Positions 1 through 6,231 of a DNA stretch of 7,221 nucleotides are shown here, one piece after another (the stretch's first letter is position 1; each line of letters starts with the position of its first letter). The notes below the pieces were generated by a model. That model was not told where the DNA came from. It saw only the letters and a program-made list of their open reading frames with translations, and did not search any database. Source of the DNA: CAYRES01 sp964423425 (GTDB taxonomy: Bacteria; Actinomycetota; Thermoleophilia; RBG-16-64-13); contig CAYRES010000022.1 of the NCBI GenBank assembly GCA_964423425.1, positions 1 through 7,221 on the forward strand, written 5' to 3'. The translations under genes were made by a program, and so were the position numbers.

Positions 1-26
1 CACCCCCCCATTTTGGCGGGGGGGTG
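1..26. repeat. Inverted repeat in low-complexity left window end
   Basis: CACCCCCCC (1-9) and GGGGGGGTG (18-26) are exact reverse complements separated by eight bases. Homopolymer and G/T-rich sequence continues to about 60. It interrupts the expected ScpA coding sequence and most likely marks a degraded or folded-back contig end rather than a biological element. Confidence 0.6.
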
Positions 27-345
27 GTTTTTTGGTGTGGTCGGGCGCGCGCTGGGGGGGGCTACGCCCCCGCGCCTCATCGGGCTTCAGCTCCTCTTCC
101 TGCTCCACCGGCCGACCGGGGAGCAGAGCCTTCGACTTCATCTCCAGCAGGGCGCTCACCACGACCAGGAACTCGCTCAACTCCCCCCAGCCCGCGTCGG
201 GCCGCGCGGCCCACACCTCCAGGTACTCCACGATGACCTCGAGGACGGGAACCTCGAGGACGTCGATCTCCTCCTTGACTATCAGCGTGAACAGGAGGTC
301 GAGCGGCCCCTGATAGACATCCAAGTCGAGGTTGAGGGTTCTCAT
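1..345 (-). CDS. scpA: Segregation and condensation protein A (ScpA), N-terminal part, cut by window end
   Basis: ScpA is the kleisin subunit of the bacterial SMC-ScpA-ScpB condensin, which compacts and segregates the chromosome in the cytoplasm. The translation begins MRTLNLDLDVYQGPLDLLFT and continues with IVKEEIDVLEVPVLEVIVEYL, the diagnostic ScpA N-terminus (F/Y-x-GPLDLLL-x-LI, then K-E-E-I-D-I) that contacts the SMC neck. Residues 56-75 (LSEFLVVVSALLEMKSKALL) match the next conserved helix ending in MKS-x-x-LLP. The ATG at 343-345 overlaps the TGA of the upstream SGNH gene (ATGA) and has a GAGG ribosome site five bases ahead. Full ScpA is about 250 residues; here 115 codons are open to the window edge. 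Codons beyond about residue 92 (left of position 70) run into G/C homopolymer sequence and do not resemble ScpA, so they should not be trusted. Identification is strong for residues 1-90. Confidence 0.9.
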   Translation of the reverse strand, partial: MRTLNLDLDVYQGPLDLLFTLIVKEEIDVLEVPVLEVIVEYLEVWAARPDAGWGELSEFLVVVSALLEMKSKALLPGRPVEQEEELKPDEARGRSPPQRAPDHTKKPPPRQNGGV

Positions 346-350
346 TCGAA

Positions 351-354
351 CCTC
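351..354 (-). promoter_or_regulatory. Ribosome binding site for scpA (GAGG)
   Basis: GAGG lies five bases before the scpA ATG, inside the last codons of the SGNH gene. It means scpA can start translation by itself even though the upstream frame is broken. Confidence 0.6.
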
Positions 355-820
355 AAGTCGAAGTCCTGCTGCATGGCAGACCAGACCAGGGCGGCCAGCC
401 GATCTCCACCGGCGCTCGTGAGGTGGATGCCGTCTTCCGTACGCATGAGGCGTCGCTTGCCCTGCCCGTCGGGCAGGTGGGCGGCGTACATGCCGTTGTC
501 GCCAGCAAAGAGCGTCCAGCAGTCCACGAAGCGAACGGCGTCCCTCGTTTCGGCCTCCTGCTGGTAGATTCCGTTCATGAGTGCGCACCACTCCCTGAAG
601 CGTTGCGGCCGGCTGATGGGCATGCCCACCCAGTAGACCCGAGTTCCACCTCTCACCAGGATGTCCATGGCTTCGCCCACGCGACGATGATACGCGTCGA
701 TCCATTCCGGGGAGAAACGCTCGAGGTGGCGTCCGGCCTCGTTCATGTCCTGGCTGTCGTTGCCGCCGAACATCACGATCACGGCGTCCGGCTCCATTTC
801 ACGCACAGCGTGCCTCATCC

Positions 821-829
821 TCTCCGGCC
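821..829 (-). other. Inferred deletion junction in the SGNH gene (GGCCGGAGA)
   Basis: On the minus strand this 9-mer can be read as gcG-GCC-GGA-GA (A-A-G-D/E, leading into the expected GDS motif) or as tGG-CCG-GAG-A (W-P-E-R, the family's D-W-P motif before block III). The upstream family match ends here and the downstream match resumes here in another frame. This fits loss of the sequence between two copies of the same 9-mer. The missing flanks cannot be seen, so the second copy is inferred. Confidence 0.55.
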
Positions 830-1344
830 GCCCAGACAACGAGGGGTCTCTCCCTGTCCCTTACGGGGAGGGCCGGTGTCACGACGCGGATCGACGGAGA
901 GCCCCTGCGGAGGTCCCGCAGACGCGCGCTGTCGTCGAGCCAATCCTCTCTTTCCCCCGTCGCCGCCTTGGTGTCGGCGGTGTATGCTGGCGATGCCCCG
1001 TCTGTGCTCCCCCCGAGGGCCGCTGTCTCTGCGCTCGTTTCGGCAGAGCGGCCGAGGAGGCCGGCCAAGGACCGCGCCGGCACGTCCAGATGCAGCGTCG
1101 CGCTGACCCTGTGGATGGAACGGGCCACCTCTTCCCCAGCACTCCTCACTGGCCCCTGCGGAAGGACCATGGCGGCTCGGTGGAGGCTTGCGGAAGCGAG
1201 CAGGGCAGCAAGAACCAGCGCGAGCCCTAAGACAAGCAACACCTCGGCGCTCCAGTGCCGGCGGCGCCCGTCAGATCGGGCATCTGAGTCCGATATCTCC
1301 AAAGAACTGCCTTGTGTCGTCGTACGCATATGACAACTATAGAG

Positions 1345-2778
1345 CTAGAAGCGGAAGTAGATGAAGTCCGCCACGCCCTCGGGCCCGAAGGCGTCGATGA
1401 GAAAGACCGCCACACCGAGGACGAGGCCTTGCACCATGAGGTTGAGGCGTGAAAAGCGGGCCTGCACTAACTGAAGTGTGGGCCGAGGGGTGTACTGACC
1501 GGCTATCCCTACGAGGACGGCCAGCACGACTGCCGGTGTGATCGCTCCCAGACCGCCGACTCCCTCCGCCACGCGTGCGAACACCCTGCCCGCACCTTCC
1601 AGGGTCTCGACCCTGAAGAACACCCACAGAAGGCAGACATAGTGGAACACGGCCACGCGGCCTGCCAATCGTCTCCATCGTTCTCCTCCGACCTTTGCCC
1701 CTTCCTTCGACAGCGAGCCTGTTCTGCGGCGGAAGAAGCGCTCCGCCACCAAGCCCACTCCGTGCAAGCCGCCCCAGACGACGAACGTCCAGCCGGCGCC
1801 GTGCCACATACCGCCGAGCAGCATGGTGATCATGATGTTACGGGCGACCCTCCACTCCGACCCACGATTGCCGCCCAGCGGTATGTAGAGATAGTCGCGC
1901 AGAAAGCGTGAGAGCGTCATATGCCAGCGCCGCCAGAAGTCCTGCAGGCTGGTGGCCGTGTAGGGAGCGTTGAAATTGTCGGGAAGACGAAAGCCCAAGA
2001 GGAGCGCCAGCCCGATGGCGATGTCGGTGTAACCGCTGAAATCACAGAATATCTGCACCGCGTAGGCATACATGCCGACCAAGGTCTCCACGCTCGAGTA
2101 GGCGGCGGGGTTGTCGAACACACCGTTTACCAGGGAGCGGGCCAAGAAATCGGCGATGACGACTTTCTTCACCAACCCCACCGTGATCAGGAAGAAGGCC
2201 CGACTGGCATCGATGGACCTCGCGTCGCGAGGAGAGGCCAGCTGGGGCATGAACTCGGAGGCCCGCACAATGGGACCGGCCAGCATATAGGGGAAGAACG
2301 AGAAGTACACGGCCGCATCGGCGAGCGGCACGGGTTTTACCTCACCCCGGTACACGTCCACCGCGTAGGTGATAGCTCTGAAGGTCAGGAAGGAGATGCC
2401 CGCGGGCACGATGAGTTCGAGCAGGGGGAGAGAGGCCTCCACTCCGAACCCACCAAGCCCGTCGGCAAGCGAGTTCACGAAGAAGCCGTAGAACTTGAAA
2501 AAGGCCAATACGGCCAGGTTGGCCGCCACCGACGCAGCCACCCAGCCCTTCCGCGCTCGTGGTGAGGCACCCGGCCGGCTGCCCGCAACCACCAGCATCT
2601 GGTTGGCGAGGATGGACGCCACCAGCAAAGCTACGAACCGATAGTCCCACAATCCGTAGAAGAACAGGCCCGTGGCCGCCATGAACGCTTTCCACAGGCG
2701 CGGATAAGGCATGAGGAGCCAATTGAGTGCAAAGACGGCGAGAAAGAATACCGCGAACTCGGCCGTCGGGAAGAGCAA
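1345..2778 (-). CDS. MBOAT-family membrane-bound O-acyltransferase (AlgI/PatA-like)
   Basis: This is an integral membrane enzyme that passes an acyl group, usually acetyl, across the membrane for O-acylation of a cell-surface glycan. Its 477 residues are typical for the AlgI/DltB branch. The N-terminus (MLFPTAEFAVFF) is the usual MBOAT start. Conserved blocks are VPAGISFLTFRAITYAVDVY (124-143), FFPYMLAGPIVR (161-172), CDFSGYTDIAIGLALLLGFR (245-264), DFWRRWHMTLSRFLRDYLYI (280-299) with PLGGNR following, GGMWHGAGW with His326, and WGGLHG with His339, the conserved MBOAT catalytic histidine. Multiple hydrophobic segments run throughout. The start is TTG, 12 nt after the M50 stop, with an AGGGG ribosome site overlapping that stop. 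The following gene is the damaged SGNH protein, the expected periplasmic or extracellular partner. The substrate (peptidoglycan, teichoic or capsular glycan, or a lipid-linked sugar) cannot be told from sequence. The family call is firm. Confidence 0.93.
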   Translation of the reverse strand: MLFPTAEFAVFFLAVFALNWLLMPYPRLWKAFMAATGLFFYGLWDYRFVALLVASILANQMLVVAGSRPGASPRARKGWVAASVAANLAVLAFFKFYGFFVNSLADGLGGFGVEASLPLLELIVPAGISFLTFRAITYAVDVYRGEVKPVPLADAAVYFSFFPYMLAGPIVRASEFMPQLASPRDARSIDASRAFFLITVGLVKKVVIADFLARSLVNGVFDNPAAYSSVETLVGMYAYAVQIFCDFSGYTDIAIGLALLLGFRLPDNFNAPYTATSLQDFWRRWHMTLSRFLRDYLYIPLGGNRGSEWRVARNIMITMLLGGMWHGAGWTFVVWGGLHGVGLVAERFFRRRTGSLSKEGAKVGGERWRRLAGRVAVFHYVCLLWVFFRVETLEGAGRVFARVAEGVGGLGAITPAVVLAVLVGIAGQYTPRPTLQLVQARFSRLNLMVQGLVLGVAVFLIDAFGPEGVADFIYFRF

Positions 2779-2787
2779 CTGTGGTCG

Positions 2788-2792
2788 CCCCT
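2788..2792 (-). promoter_or_regulatory. Ribosome binding site for the MBOAT gene (AGGGG), decides the TTG start
   Basis: AGGGG is nine bases before the TTG and shares two bases with the TAG stop of the M50 gene. No ATG or GTG is nearby in frame, and the TTG gives the N-terminus expected of MBOAT proteins. Confidence 0.5.
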
Positions 2793-3453
2793 AGAAGTAG
2801 GCGGGAAGAAGAAGCCTACTCACGGCCTGAAACGCGCCGCGAAGGATAGCGAAGAACGGCCTCTGGAAGAGGAAGAAGAAGGCGAGGATGACGAAGATGC
2901 CATACCGGTCGAACGACACCCAGGTGGCGTAGGCCTTCCCCGAGAGGAAGCCGCCCACCACCCGCGATCCGTCGAGGGGGGGGATGGGCAGCAGGTTGAA
3001 GAGGCCGAGCACGATGTTGACCTGGTAGGCAAGGAAGAGGACCTCGAACCACATAGGCATGGCCTGTTGCCCGAAGAGGGCTTCGGTGGGAACCAGGGGC
3101 TTGATGAGGTTGAGGATGACCGCCAGTACGATGGCAGTGAGGAAGTTGGTGACCGGGCCGGCCAGCCCCACCACCATCATGCCTCGTTGGCGGTTCTTGA
3201 AGTAGTAGGGATTGACGGGAACCGGCTTGGCCCAGCCGAAGATGAAGCCGCCGAGAACGTAGGTGATGACAAACATGAGCGTGCCCACCGGATCGAGGTG
3301 CTTGAGTGGATTGGCGGTGAGCCGCCCGTGCTGCCGCGCCGTGGGGTCGCCCAGGCGCCCGGCCACCCACCCGTGGGCCACCTCGTGCGCCATCATCGAC
3401 AGCAGAAGGATGGGGAGAAGGAATATCAGGCCGATGATGCGCTCTGTGCTCAC
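2791..3453 (-). CDS. Site-2 protease family protein (peptidase M50), short form
   Basis: This is an intramembrane zinc metalloprotease of the short, PDZ-less M50 group (YwhC-like), 220 residues, the normal length for the group. The zinc site is HEVAHG at residues 23-28 (His23, Glu24, His27) inside the first membrane helix. The third ligand is expected in LLPIPPLDGSR (155-163), where Asp161 sits in the family's N/L-P-D-G-type motif. GDPTARQHGRLTANPLKHLD (35-54) followed by PVGT is the characteristic loop of this subgroup. Hydrophobic segments lie near 6-27, 56-75, 92-117, 134-158 and 184-205. The GTG start is 3 nt after the stop of the tRNA nucleotidyltransferase fusion and has AGGA eight bases ahead, lying inside the upstream gene. 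Substrates of this group are mostly unknown. M50 genes of this kind often sit between tRNA nucleotidyltransferase and scpA genes, as here. Confidence 0.92.
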   Translation of the reverse strand: MSTERIIGLIFLLPILLLSMMAHEVAHGWVAGRLGDPTARQHGRLTANPLKHLDPVGTLMFVITYVLGGFIFGWAKPVPVNPYYFKNRQRGMMVVGLAGPVTNFLTAIVLAVILNLIKPLVPTEALFGQQAMPMWFEVLFLAYQVNIVLGLFNLLPIPPLDGSRVVGGFLSGKAYATWVSFDRYGIFVILAFFFLFQRPFFAILRGAFQAVSRLLLPAYF

Positions 3454-3456
3454 GAT

Positions 3457-6192
3457 TCAAGTCCTATCTGTGTCGGCTGCGATGATGTCTTTCGCCGCAT
3501 CCATCTGTTGGTCTCGAGTGCGGGCGGCACCCTCCACTGCCAGCCTCCGCACCGCACGTAGCACGCCTCCCACGCGGGGCCCTTCGGGCACGCCAAGCAC
3601 TATGATATCGGTTCCGTCAATCTCAAGTCGGCGACGTCGCAGGTCGCCCAAGAAGCGCTCAATCCGCTCCCTGACCCGGGCCTCCTGGCTCACGCCGTGC
3701 AGGAACACCACTGATTCCACCGGCAGGCGGTCCAACACCTCGAACACCTCCCAGTCGGAGAGGGCCGGGTCGATCATCTGGTCGCGCAGGCGGGGGGCCA
3801 TGACCACGCTGTTCCTCACCACCTCCAGGTCGGCGTGGCGGAGACGGAGTTTCTCCAGCCACAGGTAGAGCTCATCGTGCGCCATGTTGCGCGTGACCGC
3901 GGCCAGGCGGAGCCGCCAGCGAACAATCTCCTGCTCCAGGTTGAGCCGGGACACGACGGCATCCAGCAGGTCGATGAGCTCGACGGTACGGGGCCCGGTG
4001 GCCAACCGCTGGTGTACCTGACGGGCAACTTGGAGTTCATACAGGCGCCCGAGCGTCCACTCGATCCGCGTCTCGGAGAGAAGCGCTACGAGTTCATCAC
4101 GCAACCGGGCGCTCGAGAGATCACCGACCAGATGCATGTCCACACACGCACGCGCCAGCGCATGTGTCTGCTCGTCCATGCGGAAAGCGTAGCGATTCTC
4201 ATAGCGCACGGCCCGAAAGATGCGGGTGGGGTCCTCGATGAAGCTGAGATTGTGCAGCACCCGCAGCTTCTTGGCCTGCAGGTCGGGAAGGCCGCCGAAG
4301 AAGTCGACCACGTTGCCGAAGTGCTCCGGCTTGAGTGAGACGGCCATGGCGTTGATGGTGAAATCCCTGCGAAACAGATCCTGCCGGATGGAGGCGTGTT
4401 CCACGCTGGGGAGTGCAGCCGGAAAATCGTAGAACTCGGCGCGAGCCGTGGCTACGTCGATATGGAAGGGCTCTTCTCGTTGCTCCAGTACCCACGAGGG
4501 AGCTTCTTCGAGTACGTCGGGCGGGAGTACCACGACTGCGGTCTGGAACTTGCGGTGCTCTCGTACGCGCCCGCCCAATTCGCGCGCCAGCCGGGCGGCG
4601 AAATCGATTCCATCACCCTCCACGGCGATGTCGATATCCATCGTGAGCTCGCCGAGCAACAGATCCCGCACCGTGCCTCCCACCAGGTACACACCCTCGA
4701 AGTCGGAAGAAAGCGCCGCCGCCGCCTGGAAGATGCGCCCGAAGAAGGGCAAGTCGGCCAGGGGCCGCAGCACACAGGCGTCAAATCCAGGTCCTCGTGG
4801 CTCCGTGCGCTGCTGCCGTGCCTCTTGTTCCTGATAGGCGGCCAGCACGTCGGTCTTGGTGGCGATACCGCGCACGTCTCCCACCGGGGCCCGTCCCTCC
4901 TCAAGGACCCTTGCGTACGCCTCGTCCGCCACCACCGGAATGCGGCCCACGTTCGCCTCCACCATGAGCCTTCGGAGTTCCTCGACGGTGGCCGCTTCCG
5001 GAGCCACCACGAAGTTGCGGTTCATGATGCCCTTGACCGGTGCATGCCCCAGGCCGTGCCGCACCGCCTTGTCCATATCGCGGCGGGTGGCGATGCCCAC
5101 GACGTAGCCGTGCTCCTGTACGGAGATGCCTGAGTGGCCGTAACGTTGAGAGACCACCAGCGCCTCGGACACAGGGGTATCGGCGCCGATGAACCGCACG
5201 GGGCGGCTCATGATGTCCCGCGCAGTGGGCATGGAAGCCAAGAGGCGGGAAAGCTCGGCCAGCATGCGGGCCACCACTTCCTCCGGAGACATGCCCTTCA
5301 CCACTCCCGATGCGGCTTGGGCATGGCCACCGCCCCCCAGAGCATGAAGTATCTCGGAGACGTCGACGGAGCCGAAACGGGAGCGGGCGGTGACGAATAC
5401 CCGGTCGAGCATCTCCACCGCCTGCAGCAGTATCTCGCAGTTCAGGAGTTCCATGGCCTTGTGGGCGATGACGCTCAGCCCGTCGACGTACTTCTCCACG
5501 GTCAGGGCCACTACGTGTATGTCCTGGCCCTGCACGCGCTCGACACTGGCGTTGTCTATCACCCGCAAGAGCAGATCCGTTTGCTCATCAGTGAGGGGGT
5601 TGTGAAGGTAGCGCTCGATAAGCGCTTGGGAGGCGCCCAGGCGAAGGCAGACGGCAAGCATCTCGGCATCGCGTACCGTCGTTTGGGGATAGGTGAGCGA
5701 GCCGGTGTCTTCATGTATGCCAAGGGCGAAGGTGCTGGCTTCGAAGGGGTTGATGGCCATCTCCCTCTCCAGCAGGATGCGAACCATGGAGGCGGACTGC
5801 GAGCCTTCCGCCGAGACGACCCAGTTCTCACCCCGTACGAAGGAAGGCTTCACCGGGCCCTCGCCCTGGTGGTGGTCGAAGATAACCACCTCTACCCCAT
5901 CGCGCCCGCAGAGCTCCTCGAAGTCGCCGATCCGCGTACAGTCAGCCGTGTCAACTATGACCAGGCGCTCGATGGACGACATCTGCACGCTGCGCAGGGG
6001 AACGATGGGCAACTCTTCGCCATAGAGCGATGCGTATTCGCGCACATTTCGGTTGAGAGATCCCGGAAATACGATGCGGCCCTCCGGATACAGTCGGGCG
6101 GCGCCCAGCGTGGCAGCGAACGCGTCGAAGTCCGCGTTCTGATGGGTGGTGATGACGGTGCGAGCCCGGATGTTGCCGTTCTGCTGTTTCAT
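3457..6192 (-). CDS. DHH/DHHA1 phosphoesterase - CBS pair - tRNA nucleotidyltransferase (CCA- or A-adding) fusion
   Basis: Starting at the ATG at 6190-6192 the protein has 911 residues in three modules. Residues 1-320 are a DHH phosphoesterase resembling NrnA: THQNADFDA (16-24), DTAD (81-84), the signature DHH (106-108), EDTG (161-164) and DHHA1 GGGGH (286-290). Residues about 322-455 are two CBS domains, which usually bind adenine nucleotides. Residues about 475-870 are a class II nucleotidyltransferase: LVGGTVRDLLLGE (503-515), metal-binding DID (Asp519, Asp521), RRDFTINAMA (608-617) and EDPTR (653-657), which fits the EDxxR nucleotide-selecting motif, followed by FRAVRYENRYAF. It should add CCA or the terminal A to tRNA; sequence alone does not settle which. 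Joining an RNA or dinucleotide hydrolase to the adding enzyme suggests 3'-end trimming and repair coupled to an adenylate signal, which is inference. A GTG at 6222 would add ten residues but lacks a good ribosome site. Confidence 0.92.
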   Translation of the reverse strand: MKQQNGNIRARTVITTHQNADFDAFAATLGAARLYPEGRIVFPGSLNRNVREYASLYGEELPIVPLRSVQMSSIERLVIVDTADCTRIGDFEELCGRDGVEVVIFDHHQGEGPVKPSFVRGENWVVSAEGSQSASMVRILLEREMAINPFEASTFALGIHEDTGSLTYPQTTVRDAEMLAVCLRLGASQALIERYLHNPLTDEQTDLLLRVIDNASVERVQGQDIHVVALTVEKYVDGLSVIAHKAMELLNCEILLQAVEMLDRVFVTARSRFGSVDVSEILHALGGGGHAQAASGVVKGMSPEEVVARMLAELSRLLASMPTARDIMSRPVRFIGADTPVSEALVVSQRYGHSGISVQEHGYVVGIATRRDMDKAVRHGLGHAPVKGIMNRNFVVAPEAATVEELRRLMVEANVGRIPVVADEAYARVLEEGRAPVGDVRGIATKTDVLAAYQEQEARQQRTEPRGPGFDACVLRPLADLPFFGRIFQAAAALSSDFEGVYLVGGTVRDLLLGELTMDIDIAVEGDGIDFAARLARELGGRVREHRKFQTAVVVLPPDVLEEAPSWVLEQREEPFHIDVATARAEFYDFPAALPSVEHASIRQDLFRRDFTINAMAVSLKPEHFGNVVDFFGGLPDLQAKKLRVLHNLSFIEDPTRIFRAVRYENRYAFRMDEQTHALARACVDMHLVGDLSSARLRDELVALLSETRIEWTLGRLYELQVARQVHQRLATGPRTVELIDLLDAVVSRLNLEQEIVRWRLRLAAVTRNMAHDELYLWLEKLRLRHADLEVVRNSVVMAPRLRDQMIDPALSDWEVFEVLDRLPVESVVFLHGVSQEARVRERIERFLGDLRRRRLEIDGTDIIVLGVPEGPRVGGVLRAVRRLAVEGAARTRDQQMDAAKDIIAADTDRT
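3462..3465 (-). promoter_or_regulatory. Ribosome binding site for the M50 gene (AGGA)
   Basis: AGGA lies eight bases before the GTG start, within the last codons of the nucleotidyltransferase fusion. This supports the GTG at 3451-3453 and translational coupling of the two genes. Confidence 0.5.
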
Positions 6193-6196
6193 ACGG

Positions 6197-6201
6197 CCTT
6201 C
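6197..6201 (-). promoter_or_regulatory. Ribosome binding site for the DHH-CBS-nucleotidyltransferase gene (GAAGG)
   Basis: GAAGG lies four bases before the ATG at 6190-6192, slightly close but the best match in the PNP-fusion gap. It favours this ATG over the in-frame GTG at 6220-6222, which has only ATCCCCGGG between it and the PNP stop. Confidence 0.5.
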
Positions 6202-6231
6202 AGTATAGGACACGTGCGGCACCCCGGGGAT

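Larger units (their letters stand above)
342..1329 (-). pseudogene. DUF459-type SGNH-hydrolase-like membrane protein, frameshifted with active-site block missing
   Basis: Two overlapping frames make up one gene. Frame A (1329 to 799, 176 codons) has a cytoplasmic N-terminus, one transmembrane anchor at about residues 27-46, a charged helix region, a Ser/Thr/Ala-rich linker, and then RPLVVWAAG. In DUF459 proteins that last strand leads straight into the GDS nucleophile motif. Here it runs into EDEARCA and a stop. Frame B (839 to 342) supplies the rest: MRHAVREMEPDAVIVMFGGN with GGND at 756-767 (SGNH block III) and EDGIHLTSAGG with the D-x-x-H catalytic dyad at 423-434 (block V). The GDS block and about 40 residues after it are encoded in no frame. 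An intact protein would be an anchored extracytoplasmic esterase or acyltransferase, and its partner would be the MBOAT protein 15 nt upstream, as in AlgI/AlgJ and PatA/PatB pairs. The ATG at 1329 lacks a clear ribosome site. The product is probably non-functional unless the deletion is an assembly error. Confidence 0.8.

Noticed and set aside
799..839. Programmed ribosomal frameshifting to join the two SGNH frames
   Set aside because: No slippery heptamer is evident, and a frameshift would not restore the missing GDS block, so deletion explains the data better.
423..1106. Plus-strand open frame of 227 codons across the SGNH gene
   Set aside because: It lies opposite the recognisable DUF459 fragments and has a Pro/Arg-rich, motif-free translation typical of a shadow frame.
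1330..1344. Possible terminator or promoter between the MBOAT and SGNH genes
   Set aside because: The gap is only 15 nt, has no stem followed by a T run, and CATATG and CTATAG are short chance palindromes.
6220..6222. GTG as the start of the DHH-CBS-nucleotidyltransferase protein
   Set aside because: It adds ten residues unlike the family N-terminus and lacks a ribosome site, whereas the ATG at 6190-6192 has GAAGG ahead of it.
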